A stretch of 64,000 bases of DNA from contig NZ_JAFKEC010000004.1 of NCBI RefSeq assembly GCF_017848315.1, positions 1 through 64,000 of the forward strand. Direction: 5' to 3'. Numbering within the stretch: the stretch's first letter is position 1; every line of letters starts with the position of its first letter. This document shows, piece after piece, positions 9,586 to 20,673 of this stretch. The position numbers and the translations under genes are program-made. This DNA is from Pseudomonas palmensis (GTDB lineage Bacteria; Pseudomonadota; Gammaproteobacteria; Pseudomonadales; Pseudomonadaceae). The notes under the pieces were generated by a model. The model had not been told where the DNA came from and made no database searches. It saw only the letters and a program-made list of their open reading frames with translations.

Positions 9586-9861
9586 ATGACCGAACCAGAC
9601 GTCAAGTCGCACAAGATCGAATTCCCCTGCGCCGATTACCCGATCAAGATAATCGGCGACACCGTGGTCCATTTCAGGGACACGGTGATCGAGATTCTCA
9701 AGAAATACGCCGAGGTCGACCTCAAGACCCTGGCCGAGCGCCAGAGCAAGGAAGGCAAGTACACCACGGTGCAGCTGCACATCATTGCCACCAGTGAAGA
9801 CCAGTTGCAGAACATCAACAGTGCCCTGCGCGCGACCGGAATCGTGAAAATGGTGCTCTGA
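9586..9861 (+). CDS. ybeD: DUF493 family protein YbeD
   Basis: Small conserved protein (91 residues; E. coli YbeD is 87) with an ACT-like fold in known structures. Its biochemical role is not established, though the gene lies next to lipB in most gammaproteobacteria. I start at the ATG giving [19 protein letters not shown]. The conserved core IKIIGDTV and the C-terminal [13 protein letters not shown] are present. Its stop overlaps the lipB start by one base, indicating coupled translation. Confidence 0.93.
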   Translation: MTEPDVKSHKIEFPCADYPIKIIGDTVVHFRDTVIEILKKYAEVDLKTLAERQSKEGKYTTVQLHIIATSEDQLQNINSALRATGIVKMVL

Positions 9862-10508
9862 TGTCGGCCAGCCTCGGCTTTCGCGACCTCGGCCTGCTGC
9901 CTTACACGGCCGTGCTCGAGGCCATGCGTCGGTTCACCGACCAGCGTGGCCCGGGCACGGCCGATGAAGTGTGGCTGGTTGAACACCCGCCGGTGTTCAC
10001 CCAGGGCCAGGCCGGCAAGGCCGAGCACCTGCTGCTGCCGGGAGATATCCCGGTGGTGCAGACCGACCGCGGTGGCCAGGTGACCTACCATGGACCGGGT
10101 CAGCTAGTGGCCTACCTGTTGCTCGATGTACGCCGCCTGGGCTTTGGCGTGCGTGACCTGGTCAGCCGCATGGAGCGCTGCCTGATCGAGCTGCTGGGCA
10201 GTTATGGCGTCGAGGCGGCGGCCAAGCCCGACGCGCCTGGCGTCTACGTCGACGGGGCGAAGATCGCCTCCCTCGGCTTGCGCATTCGCAATGGCTGTTC
10301 TTTTCATGGCCTTGCCTTGAACGTGGACATGGACCTTGCGCCATTCCGCCGGATTAACCCCTGCGGGTATGCGGGGCTGGCCATGACCCAGCTGCGCGAT
10401 CAGGCAGGCCCGATCGAACTCACCGAGGTAAGGGCAAGGCTGCGCGGGCAGCTGGTCAAGCACCTCGACTATGCTGAGCAGACGACCCTTGCGGGCGGAA
10501 TCGACTGA
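9861..10508 (+). CDS. lipB: lipoyl(octanoyl) transferase
   Basis: Moves the octanoyl group from acyl carrier protein to the lipoyl domains of 2-oxoacid dehydrogenases and GcvH, the first step of endogenous lipoate synthesis. The 215 residues include [16 protein letters not shown] (70-85), the catalytic lysine in [11 protein letters not shown] (Lys134) and the catalytic cysteine in [13 protein letters not shown] (Cys168). It is coupled to ybeD and followed 2 bases later by lipA, which completes the pathway. Confidence 0.97.
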   Translation: MSASLGFRDLGLLPYTAVLEAMRRFTDQRGPGTADEVWLVEHPPVFTQGQAGKAEHLLLPGDIPVVQTDRGGQVTYHGPGQLVAYLLLDVRRLGFGVRDLVSRMERCLIELLGSYGVEAAAKPDAPGVYVDGAKIASLGLRIRNGCSFHGLALNVDMDLAPFRRINPCGYAGLAMTQLRDQAGPIELTEVRARLRGQLVKHLDYAEQTTLAGGID

Positions 10509-10510
10509 AT

Positions 10511-11533
10511 ATGAATACTGTTGTGCAAGAACCGCAGCAAACCCTTATTCCCACTCAGGACGTCAGCGCGCGCCCGGCCCCACGGCCCAAGGTCGAAGCT
10601 GGCGTCAAGCTGCGTGGCGCCGAAAAGGTTGCACGTATCCCGGTCAAGATCATCCCGACCGAGGAACTGCCGAAAAAACCTGACTGGATCCGCGTGCGCA
10701 TCCCGGTGTCGCCGGAAGTCGACCGCATCAAGCAGCTGCTGCGCAAGCACAAGCTGCACAGCGTGTGCGAAGAGGCTTCCTGCCCGAACCTGGGCGAGTG
10801 CTTCTCGGGTGGCACCGCCACCTTCATGATCATGGGTGACATCTGCACCCGTCGCTGCCCGTTCTGCGACGTCGGCCACGGCCGGCCCAAAGCGCTGGAT
10901 GTCGACGAGCCGATGAACCTGGCCGTGGCCATCGCCGACCTGCGCCTGAAGTATGTGGTGATCACCTCGGTGGACCGCGACGACCTGCGTGACGGCGGTG
11001 CCCAGCACTTTGCCGACTGCCTGCGCGAGATCCGCAAGCTGTCGCCGGGCGTGCAGCTGGAAACCCTGGTGCCGGACTACCGCGGACGCATGGACGTGGC
11101 ACTGGCGATCACGGCGCAAGAGCCGCCGGATGTGTTCAACCACAACCTGGAAACCGTGCCGCGCCTGTACAAGGCCGCGCGTCCGGGTTCGGACTACCAG
11201 TGGTCGCTGACCCTGCTGCAGAAGTTCAAGGAGCTGGTGCCGCACGTACCGACCAAGTCCGGCCTGATGCTGGGCCTGGGCGAGACCGACGAGGAAGTGA
11301 TCGAGGTTATGCATCGCATGCGCGAGCACAACATCGACATGCTGACCCTGGGCCAGTACCTGCAGCCATCGCGCAGCCACTTGCCGGTGCAGCGCTTCGT
11401 GCACCCGGACACCTTCGCCTGGTTCGCCGAGGAAGGCTACAAGATGGGCTTCAAGAACGTCGCCTCGGGCCCGCTGGTGCGTTCGTCGTACCATGCCGAC
11501 CAACAGGCGCACGAGGCCAAGATCAAGCTGTGA
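10511..11533 (+). CDS. lipA: lipoyl synthase (radical SAM)
   Basis: Radical-SAM enzyme that inserts two sulfurs into protein-bound octanoyl groups to make lipoyl cofactor. The 340-residue protein has both cluster-binding motifs: the auxiliary CX4CX5C (Cys86, Cys91, Cys97) and the radical-SAM CX3CX2C (Cys112, Cys116, Cys119). The C-terminal [13 protein letters not shown] contains the conserved serine that ligates the auxiliary cluster. The roughly 20 extra residues compared with E. coli are at the N-terminus. It is the last gene of the + strand run and ends at a strong terminator. Confidence 0.98.
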   Translation: MNTVVQEPQQTLIPTQDVSARPAPRPKVEAGVKLRGAEKVARIPVKIIPTEELPKKPDWIRVRIPVSPEVDRIKQLLRKHKLHSVCEEASCPNLGECFSGGTATFMIMGDICTRRCPFCDVGHGRPKALDVDEPMNLAVAIADLRLKYVVITSVDRDDLRDGGAQHFADCLREIRKLSPGVQLETLVPDYRGRMDVALAITAQEPPDVFNHNLETVPRLYKAARPGSDYQWSLTLLQKFKELVPHVPTKSGLMLGLGETDEEVIEVMHRMREHNIDMLTLGQYLQPSRSHLPVQRFVHPDTFAWFAEEGYKMGFKNVASGPLVRSSYHADQQAHEAKIKL

Positions 11534-11552
11534 CCGGCGTGTGACTGGCTGA

Positions 11553-11592
11553 AAAAAGGCCCCCGTACCAGCGATGGTACGGGGGCCTTTTT
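11553..11592. terminator. strong, possibly bidirectional terminator after lipA
   Basis: A 13-bp stem GGCCCCCGTACCA / TGGTACGGGGGCC with loop GCGA is flanked by A6 on the left and T5 on the right. It can therefore terminate both the lipA operon and transcripts arriving from the - strand gene on the right. It lies 20 bases after the lipA stop. Confidence 0.9.
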
Positions 11593-11611
11593 GTTGATGG
11601 CTTCACTGGCT

Positions 11612-11665
11612 TCTTCGCCGGCAAGGCCGGCTCCTACAGGCTGTGGGAGCCGGCCCTGCCGTCGC
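11612..11665. repeat. inverted pair of REP elements
   Basis: A REP unit (TTCGCCGGCAAGGCCGGC then TCCTACAGG) is followed in inverted orientation by GGGAGCCGGCCCTGCCG. Together they make a BIME-like pair between the lipA terminator and the convergent transglycosylase gene. Confidence 0.8.
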
Positions 11666-11669
11666 GCTG

Positions 11670-12986
11670 TCAGCGCTTGCGCAGGCTTTCCAGCAACTTG
11701 TGCGTCGGGTAGCCATCGGCCGGCCAGCCCTGCGCCTGCTGCGCACTGCGGATGGCCTTGCGCGTGTTGGCGCCGATGATCCCGTCTGCGGTGCCCGCGT
11801 CATAATTGTTGGCGCTGAGCAGTTGCTGCAGCTCGATCCGCTCGCTGCGGCTCAGCGGCAGGTCATCCTTTGGCCACGACCCGCGAATGAAGCCCGAGTT
11901 GTCGAAGCGTTCCGCCAGCAGGCTTACGGCCAGCGCATAGGACGACGAGTTGTTGTACTTGAGGATCGCGCGGAAATTGTCCAGCACCAGGAATGCCGGG
12001 CCACGGGCGCCCGCCGGCAGCAGCAGGGCGGCCGACAGCTGTTCGGTACCAGCCGGGGCACGGGCACCGGCTGGCAGGGTCACACCCAGTTGCTGCCACT
12101 CCGCCACGCTCTTGCGCAGGCTGCCATCGGCCAGCCAGTAGTCGAAGCTGCCTGGCACCTGGACTTCGAAGCCCCAGGGCTCGCCACGTTTCCAGCCGGA
12201 GCTTTGCAGGTAGTGCGCGGTGGAGGCCAGCGCATCGGCCGAGCTCTTCCAGATGTCGCGGCGACCGTCGCCGTCGAAGTCCACGGCGTGGGTGTTGTAG
12301 GTGGTCGGGATGAACTGGGTCTGGCCCATTGCGCCGGCCCACGAACCCAGCATGGCCTCGGGCTGGATATCGCCGTTCTGCAGGATCTGCAGGGCCGCGA
12401 TCAGCTGCGCCTGGGCAAATGCCGGGCGGCGTCCTTCATAGGCCAGGGTGGCCAGGGAGCGGATCACCGACTTGCTGCCCTGGAACTGGCCGAAGTTGCT
12501 CTCCATGCCCCATACCGACACCAGTACGCTGCGGTCCACGCCATAGCGTTGCTCCAGCTGGCTGAGCAGGACGGCATGCTGGTCGAGCAGCTTCTTGCCG
12601 TTGCGAACGCGCAGGGGCGACAGCGCGCCCTCGAGGTATTCCCACACCGGCCGGGTGAATTCGGGTTGGCTGCGGTCGGCCTTGATCACGTCCATGTCGG
12701 GGGTGATGCCGATGAACGCGCGGTCGAAGGTGGCCGGGGTGATGCCGGCCTGCAGGGCCTGCTGACGAAAGCCGGCTTGCCATTGGGCAAAGGTCTGCAG
12801 GGGCTGGATTTCCGGGCTGGCGTCGGTGTTCGGGGTGGGCAGGGTGACCACCGGGGCAGGTTGCGCGGGAGCCAGGGGCAGGGTGTCGGCGACGGTAGGT
12901 TGCTCGGCACAGGCGACGAGCAGGATAAGGCTGGAAGCTGCGGTCAGCTGGCGAAGTTGCCGGCGACGGGAGGGGCATAAGGGCAT
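11670..12986 (-). CDS. MltB-type lytic murein transglycosylase lipoprotein with peptidoglycan-binding domain
   Basis: A second MltB-family enzyme in the window. I start at the ATG giving MPLCPSRRRQLRQL (438 residues). An ATG 42 bases upstream is possible but would bury the lipoprotein signal. The lipobox is ILLVAC, about 27 residues in. The catalytic region SVWGMESNFGQFQGSK holds the conserved Glu, followed by WAGAMGQTQFIPTTY and DGDGRRDIW. The last 60 residues form a PG_binding_1 domain (RIELQQLLSANNYDAGTADG). This architecture matches the soluble/membrane SltB-type enzymes of pseudomonads. Confidence 0.93.
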   Translation of the reverse strand: MPLCPSRRRQLRQLTAASSLILLVACAEQPTVADTLPLAPAQPAPVVTLPTPNTDASPEIQPLQTFAQWQAGFRQQALQAGITPATFDRAFIGITPDMDVIKADRSQPEFTRPVWEYLEGALSPLRVRNGKKLLDQHAVLLSQLEQRYGVDRSVLVSVWGMESNFGQFQGSKSVIRSLATLAYEGRRPAFAQAQLIAALQILQNGDIQPEAMLGSWAGAMGQTQFIPTTYNTHAVDFDGDGRRDIWKSSADALASTAHYLQSSGWKRGEPWGFEVQVPGSFDYWLADGSLRKSVAEWQQLGVTLPAGARAPAGTEQLSAALLLPAGARGPAFLVLDNFRAILKYNNSSSYALAVSLLAERFDNSGFIRGSWPKDDLPLSRSERIELQQLLSANNYDAGTADGIIGANTRKAIRSAQQAQGWPADGYPTHKLLESLRKR

Positions 12987-13047
12987 GCATGGGTCCAGGT
13001 ATTTCAGGTCAGGTGACGACCATATCATGCCTGTGGGTTTCTTGCTT

Positions 13048-13212
13048 TCATGCGGCCAAAAAGTGAGAAGCCTCCCAATCTCTCGATTGGAAGGCTTCGC
13101 GGCGGTAGCTGCCTTTGCCTTTGCCGGCGGGTTCCTGACGGCTGCGGAACAAGGGCTGGGCGATGATCGATTTGGCCTTGTTGGGCCGGTGCTTTGCGGG
13201 CTTTTTGCTCAT
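13048..13212 (-). CDS. arfA: alternative ribosome-rescue factor A
   Basis: A 54-codon gene, recognised by the C-terminal-half motif KGKGSYRRE (residues 31-39), AQPLFRSRQ (18-26) and DWEAS (45-49), all matching ArfA. ArfA recruits RF2 to ribosomes stalled on mRNA without a stop codon and backs up trans-translation. ATG is preceded by AGGA at good spacing. E. coli ArfA has 72 residues. Here the protein ends earlier, at HFLAA. The last third of the coding region contains an intrinsic-terminator hairpin ahead of the stop, so the normal transcript may be non-stop. Function is inferred from family resemblance. Confidence 0.85.
   Translation of the reverse strand: MSKKPAKHRPNKAKSIIAQPLFRSRQEPAGKGKGSYRREAFQSRDWEASHFLAA
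13058..13098 (-). terminator. intragenic terminator / RNase III-type hairpin inside arfA
   Basis: On the arfA sense strand a 14-bp stem (GAAGCCTTCCAATC / GATTGGGAGGCTTC, one G-U pair) with a GAGA tetraloop covers codons 39-49. It is followed after 4 bases by TTTTT at codons 51-52. The stop codon lies beyond it. In E. coli, a hairpin at the same place yields truncated, tmRNA-tagged ArfA. Confidence 0.8.
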
Positions 13213-13274
13213 GGCAGAGGTCCTGCTCAGATGGGTGTGGGCGCAATATAGGCGCTGAACCCCTCGCAGGCAAG

Positions 13275-13310
13275 GGCAGAGCCGGCATTGCCGGCGATGG
13301 GCTGCGCAGC
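13275..13310. repeat. degenerate REP-type palindrome
   Basis: GCCGGCATTGCCGGCGATGG resembles the REP core with substitutions. It lies between the arfA and holA genes. It is weaker than the other copies. Confidence 0.5.
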
Positions 13311-13352
13311 GGCCCCCCAGAAGCTTCGGCGGTGCTGACCGTCAGTTGGGGG

Positions 13353-14390
13353 TTACTCGGCAGGCAATGCCAGCCGCTGCCCCGCCATCAACAGCGACAG
13401 CCGCGACAGGCTCACCCAGGGCGAGCCCTGGGCCTGGCCCTTTATCTGCGCATCGATGCGCTGGGCATCCTGCAGCAGCTGCGCCCAGCGTTGCGCCGAG
13501 TAACGCTGCAGGGCCTTGCTCATCAACGGCTTGCGCTTGTCCCACACTGGCGGGCGAGCCTGGCTGAACGCCTTGTCCAGCGGCACGCCCTGGGCGAACT
13601 GCTGGGCCAGGCCGGCCAGTACACGCAGCTCGCGCGCCAGTGCCCAGAGGATCACCGGTGGCTCGACCCCTTCGCCGCGCAGCCCCTCGAGCATGCGCAG
13701 TGCATGCGCGGCCTCGCCGTTGAGGATCGCATCGACCAGGCCAAACACGTCGAAACGTGCACTGTCGGCCACTGCTGCCTGCACGGTTTCCACGGTGATC
13801 GTGTTGCCGTCGGCCAGCAGCTTGAGCTTTTCGATCTCCTGCGCTGCGGCCAGCAGGTTGCCTTCGACCCGTGCGGCGATCAGCTCTACCGCATCACGCT
13901 GGGCCGAGAGCCCGGCCTGGGCCAGGCGCTGGTTGATCCATTGCGGCAGCTGTTGGGTGTCGACCGGCCAGATCTGCACGAACTGCACCTGCTGGCCTTC
14001 GATCAGGGCCTTGCCCCACTTGGTCTTCTGCGCGCTGCCATCAAGTTTGGGCAGACTGACCAGCAGCAGGGTGTCGTCGGCCGGGCGCGCACAGTATTCG
14101 ATCAGTGCCGCCGCGCCCTTGTCGCCGGGCTTGCCCGATGGCAGGCGCAGCTCCAGCACACGCTTTTGCGCGAACAGCGACAGGCTGGCACCGGCCTGCA
14201 GCAGGGTGCCCCAGTCGAAGTTGGCATCGGCGCTGAACACCTGGCGTTCGTCGAACCCTTGCTGGCGAGCCGCCAGGCGCACCGCATCGGCGGCTTCCTG
14301 GCACAGCAACGGGTCGTCGCCACTGATCACGTAGACCGGTGCGAGGTTGCCTTGCAGGTGTTTGGGCAGTTGGGCAGGTGTGAGCTTCAT
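13353..14390 (-). CDS. holA: DNA polymerase III delta subunit
   Basis: Delta subunit of the clamp loader; it opens the beta sliding clamp. The 345 residues are close to the E. coli length (343). The N-terminus MKLTPAQLPKHLQGNLAPVY and the following ISGDDPLLCQEAADAVR are typical of the family, as is the LLLVSLPKLDGSAQKTKWGK segment, quoted here only in part as SLPKLD. It follows lptE at 39 bases on the same strand. leuS-lptE-holA is a conserved operon order in gammaproteobacteria. Confidence 0.95.
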   Translation of the reverse strand: MKLTPAQLPKHLQGNLAPVYVISGDDPLLCQEAADAVRLAARQQGFDERQVFSADANFDWGTLLQAGASLSLFAQKRVLELRLPSGKPGDKGAAALIEYCARPADDTLLLVSLPKLDGSAQKTKWGKALIEGQQVQFVQIWPVDTQQLPQWINQRLAQAGLSAQRDAVELIAARVEGNLLAAAQEIEKLKLLADGNTITVETVQAAVADSARFDVFGLVDAILNGEAAHALRMLEGLRGEGVEPPVILWALARELRVLAGLAQQFAQGVPLDKAFSQARPPVWDKRKPLMSKALQRYSAQRWAQLLQDAQRIDAQIKGQAQGSPWVSLSRLSLLMAGQRLALPAE

Positions 14391-14429
14391 AGGGCAGATA
14401 GACGGGGCGCCGAAGCGCCCCGTTCAGGC

Positions 14430-15035
14430 TCAGTTGGCCGGCAGTTCCAGCGGCGATTGCTGGGGGGTTGCATCCTGGGCACGACGTGCAGCTTCAAGCG
14501 CCTGGGCTTCGGCCTTGGCCCGCTCATCGGCCTGCTGTTGCAGGCTTTCGAGCTGCTCGGGGGTCAGTTGCTGCAGGCGCAGCACCATGCGCTGTACCAG
14601 CTCGCGACGAATCTCGTCACGGATCTGGCCGGCTTCCTGATCGGAACCGGTCAGGTTGTTGCTGTCGTGCACGTAGACCTTCTGCACTTCGATCTTGTCG
14701 TTCAGCAGGCTCAGGTTGTCCAGGCCCTTGATTTCGTAGCTAAGCTCGGTGGTCAGCTCGTACTCCACCGAACGGCCGGCGCCGGCATAGCTGGCCGCGC
14801 GCTGGTTTTCCTGTTCGTTGGTCAGGATCAGCTTGTACGGCGCACCTGTGTGCACGTTGACGCCGCTGGTTTGCAGTACCTGGCGCAGCTGGGTCACGGT
14901 TTCGCCATAGGCGTTGCGCGCGCTCAGGTCGATTTCCTTGAGGCTCAGCTCGGTGACACCGGTGCCGCGCAGCTGGAAACCGCAGGCGCTGAGCAGGACC
15001 GCCAGGCCCATCACCAGCAGATTGCGTTTGATCAT
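14430..15035 (-). CDS. lptE: LPS-assembly lipoprotein LptE
   Basis: Outer-membrane lipoprotein that plugs the LptD barrel and helps insert LPS. The 201-residue protein starts with a lipoprotein signal and lipobox LLSAC (Cys18), followed by GFQLRGTGVTEL, the usual family opening. The remaining sequence has the mixed alpha/beta LptE fold length and an Ala/Gln-rich C-terminal tail. It sits between leuS (58 bases upstream) and holA. Confidence 0.95.
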   Translation of the reverse strand: MIKRNLLVMGLAVLLSACGFQLRGTGVTELSLKEIDLSARNAYGETVTQLRQVLQTSGVNVHTGAPYKLILTNEQENQRAASYAGAGRSVEYELTTELSYEIKGLDNLSLLNDKIEVQKVYVHDSNNLTGSDQEAGQIRDEIRRELVQRMVLRLQQLTPEQLESLQQQADERAKAEAQALEAARRAQDATPQQSPLELPAN

Positions 15036-15093
15036 CTTGTTGCTCCCTTGAACCTTGTAGGCGGTGCGGGCGCCATCAAGGCGCCCGTTGCTC

Positions 15094-17772
<2,679 letters not shown>

Positions 17773-17937
17773 TCAAGAGTGAACGCCGTAGCATACATGA
17801 CCCCCGTCCATCGTGGGAAACCCTGATTGCACCGGATCGGCCGGCGTTCCGTTGGTCGCGGCAACGGGCTGGTTTTGGGAGTGCCGCTAAGCTGACGTGT
17901 GGGGGGAGATGAATCTTATCTTCAATGAGGTGAACGG

Positions 17938-18255
17938 ATGGGAGAGTCGCAGCTGGAACCACTGAAGCCGGAGATTTACGAGCGGTTGCTCGATCGCCTG
18001 GGGCTTGCCCTGGATGTCGCCCGTACGGCCGCTCGATTGCGTGATGAAATGCCTGCCGAACTGGAACTGCGTGGCCTGAGCCGCGCCGAATTCGACGTGA
18101 TCAGGGCCTATCTGGCGTCGTTGCCGGAGGGTGCGCCGGGTCGTGCCGAAGCGATGCAGCAAGCGCAGCCGCCGTCCAGGGCCAAGGTCGTCTGGCTCAA
18201 GCAGGCGGCGCGTTCCACCCACACGGCAAAGCCCGGAAAGCTGCACTGCAAATAG
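17938..18255 (+). CDS. conserved hypothetical protein, unknown function
   Basis: A 105-residue protein not assigned to a family I can name. It starts with ATG after a clear GAGG at 7-base spacing. The first 60 residues look like a compact helical domain (IYERLLDRLGLALDVARTAARLRDE and LSRAEFDVIRAYLASLP). The tail is basic and low-complexity, ending HTAKPGKLHCK. No signal peptide or membrane segment is visible. It is transcribed divergently from leuS and ends before a strong terminator, so it forms its own unit. Codon use looks like that of its neighbours. Confidence 0.75.
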   Translation: MGESQLEPLKPEIYERLLDRLGLALDVARTAARLRDEMPAELELRGLSRAEFDVIRAYLASLPEGAPGRAEAMQQAQPPSRAKVVWLKQAARSTHTAKPGKLHCK

Positions 18256-18322
18256 ATAGGCAGTTGCCGGGCACAATCAGGCGCAGGCGGAGTGCGCCAC
18301 TGGCACCATGATTCCCATTGAT

Positions 18323-18360
18323 CGGCGCCTGGCGGCATTGTTGCCAGGCGCCGTTTGTCT
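18323..18360 (+). terminator. rho-independent terminator after the unknown small gene
   Basis: An 11-bp perfect stem CGGCGCCTGGC / GCCAGGCGCCG is followed by TTTGTCT. It lies 68 bases downstream of the small gene and just before the YdcF-like gene. Confidence 0.7.
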
Positions 18361-18389
18361 GTAGCCTTGGGCATCCATGGAGGTGCCTG

Positions 18390-19151
18390 ATGCCATTTCG
18401 CTATTTCATCAAACAACTGATTCTGCCGCCCGGCGTGCTGCTGTTGCTGCTGCTGGCAGCGTGGTGGCTGCGCCGGTCCTGGCCGCGTACCTCGCTGTTG
18501 TGTTTCATCGCCGGCCTGGGCGGGCTGTGGCTGATGAGCCTGCCGGTGGTGGTGGAGTTCGCGGCGCGCCAGCTGGAGCGTGTGCCGCCGCTTGCGCCGC
18601 AGCATTGGCAGGCGCTGGCCGGCCAGGCCGACGCGATCGTGGTGCTGGGCGCCGGGCGCGAGCGCGGTGATCCGGCCTGGGGTGGCGCCGACCAGCCCAC
18701 CGGCGTGGCACTGGAGCGCATGCGCTACGCGGCGCAACTGGCCAAGGCCAGCGGCCTGCCGCTGTTGACCAGCGGTGGGCTGCACTACGGTACGCCGCCG
18801 AGCGAGGCGCGATTGATGGCCGATTCGTTGCAGCGCGATTTCGACGTGCCGGTACGCTGGCTCGAAGAGCAGAGCCGTACCACCTGGGAGAACGCCCAGA
18901 TGAGCGCCGCGCTGCTGTTGCCGCAGGGGGTGAAGCGTGTGGTGGTGGTCACCCAGGCCTGGCACATGCCGCGCTCAGTGTGGAGTTTCGAACAGGCGGG
19001 GTTCGACGTGGTGGCGGCGCCGGTTGGCTATCTGGGGCATGCCTATGCACGCCCGTTCGGCGGCTGGATGCCCGAGAGCCGCGCCATGTGGCAGAGCGGC
19101 CAACTGCTCAACGAAGCAGTCGGCCTGCTGGGTTATCGCCTGTTCTACTAG
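18390..19151 (+). CDS. YdcF/ElyC-like DUF218 membrane protein
   Basis: DUF218 proteins of the ElyC/SanA/YdcF type are inner-membrane proteins linked to envelope integrity. The chemical role is unresolved. I start at ATG 18390, which has GGAGGTG upstream, giving 253 residues. Two N-terminal hydrophobic segments (about residues 10-30 and 36-60) precede the DUF218 domain, which opens with ADAIVVLGAGRERGD. Its core contains LLTSGGLHYG, EEQSRTTWENA and VVVVTQAWHMPRSVWSFEQ, given here in short pieces. The stop codon overlaps the convergent lnt stop by 3 bases. Confidence 0.9.
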   Translation: MPFRYFIKQLILPPGVLLLLLLAAWWLRRSWPRTSLLCFIAGLGGLWLMSLPVVVEFAARQLERVPPLAPQHWQALAGQADAIVVLGAGRERGDPAWGGADQPTGVALERMRYAAQLAKASGLPLLTSGGLHYGTPPSEARLMADSLQRDFDVPVRWLEEQSRTTWENAQMSAALLLPQGVKRVVVVTQAWHMPRSVWSFEQAGFDVVAAPVGYLGHAYARPFGGWMPESRAMWQSGQLLNEAVGLLGYRLFY

Positions 19152-20665
19152 ACCGTCTTGGCAATGCGGCTGGCCAGCAGGGCCCAGCCGAACAGGCCCA
19201 GGCACAGGAGGGTCAGCGGCCAGGAGCGCCAGTGCAGGTAGGGCGTGAGTTTCTGCATCGGCACCACTTCACCGTAGAGGATGCCGCGTTCGAACTGCGG
19301 AATCTGCGCGGTGATCTTGCCGAACGGGTCGATCAGGCCGGTGACGCCGTTGTTGGTGGCGCGGATCATCCAGCGCCCGGCTTCCAGCGCGCGCATCTGC
19401 GCCATCTGCAGGTGCTGGATGGGGCCGATCGACTTGCCGAACCAGGTGTCGTTGCTGATGGTCAGCAGGATGTCGCTCTTGGCGGCAAGGCTGGCGGCCA
19501 GTTCCGGGTAGACCACTTCGTAGCAGATCATCGGCGCCAGGTGGTAGCCCTTGGCCTGCAGCATTGCCTGGTCTTCGGGGCCGCGGGCGAAGTCCGACAT
19601 CGGCAGGTCGAAGAAGGCGATCAGGCCACGCAGCATGTCCTGCAGGGGCACGTACTCGCCAAAGGGCACCAGCTTCTGCTTGAGGTAGGTGCCGTCACCC
19701 TCGCCGACCACGGTGATGCCGTTGTAGTAGCGTCGCTGCTGGTGCACCACCTCACGTACCGGCACACCCGTGATCAGCGCCGAATGCCGGTCAGTGGCGA
19801 AGCTGCCCATCATGTCCAGGTAGCCCTGGGCCTGCTCCTTGAGCACCGGCACTGCGGTTTCGGGCCACACGATCAGGTCCACGGGCCGGGAACTGAAGCT
19901 CATGTCGCGGTACAGCGCCAGTTGCCGGTTGAGCTGCTCGGGGTCCCACTTCAGTTCCTGCTCGATGTTGCCCTGGATTGCCGCGACCTTCAGCGGCTCG
20001 CCCGAAGGCACGGTCCAGGCATGGCCCTTGAGCGCCAGGCCGATGATCCACGGGGCGAACAGCAGCAGCGCGCCGATGGCCATGAAGCCCTTGCGCTCGC
20101 GCAGGCGATGCAGGTTGCACAGCAGGGCGGCGGTCAGGGCCACGGTGAAGGACACCAGCCACATGCCGCCCAGCGGGGCCAGGCCCGCCAGCGGACCGTC
20201 CAGCTGACTGTAGCCGGCATAGAGCCACGGGAAACCGGTGAGAAACCAGCCGCGGAACGCCTCCTGGCCCACCCACAGGGCGGCAAAGCACAGGGCGTCG
20301 GCCAGCGGTGCTTCAGGGCGGCGCAGCCAGCGCGCCCACAGCCAGGCCGGCAGGGCGAAAAACCACGCGATGGCGGCGAAGAACAGCAGCATCAGGCCGC
20401 CGGCCAGCAGCGCCGAGGCGCCGCCGTAGTCGTGGATGCTGACGTAGATCCACCAGGTGCCAGCACCGAACAGGCCGAAGCCGTAGCACCAGCCGCGCCA
20501 CAGCGCCTGGCGCGGGCTCAGCTCGCGCAGGCCGAGGTAGAACAGCGCCAGCGACAGCAGCGACAGCGACCAGATGTCGAATGGGGCCAGGCTCAGCGGG
20601 GTGAGGGCGCCGGCCGCCACGGCCAGCAGGTTACCGGGCCAGCCGGGGCGGGTGATCCAGCGCAT
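19148..20665 (-). CDS. lnt: apolipoprotein N-acyltransferase
   Basis: Integral inner-membrane enzyme that adds the third acyl chain to lipoproteins, the last maturation step before Lol export. The 505-residue protein (E. coli 512) has about six N-terminal membrane segments, then the periplasmic nitrilase domain with the catalytic triad: Glu269 in IVWPETAVP, Lys331 in LKQKLVPFGEY and Cys381 in PMICYEVVYPEL. It follows corC by 8 bases in the conserved ybeY-corC-lnt order. Confidence 0.97.
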   Translation of the reverse strand: MRWITRPGWPGNLLAVAAGALTPLSLAPFDIWSLSLLSLALFYLGLRELSPRQALWRGWCYGFGLFGAGTWWIYVSIHDYGGASALLAGGLMLLFFAAIAWFFALPAWLWARWLRRPEAPLADALCFAALWVGQEAFRGWFLTGFPWLYAGYSQLDGPLAGLAPLGGMWLVSFTVALTAALLCNLHRLRERKGFMAIGALLLFAPWIIGLALKGHAWTVPSGEPLKVAAIQGNIEQELKWDPEQLNRQLALYRDMSFSSRPVDLIVWPETAVPVLKEQAQGYLDMMGSFATDRHSALITGVPVREVVHQQRRYYNGITVVGEGDGTYLKQKLVPFGEYVPLQDMLRGLIAFFDLPMSDFARGPEDQAMLQAKGYHLAPMICYEVVYPELAASLAAKSDILLTISNDTWFGKSIGPIQHLQMAQMRALEAGRWMIRATNNGVTGLIDPFGKITAQIPQFERGILYGEVVPMQKLTPYLHWRSWPLTLLCLGLFGWALLASRIAKTV

Positions 20666-20673
20666 GGTTGTCC

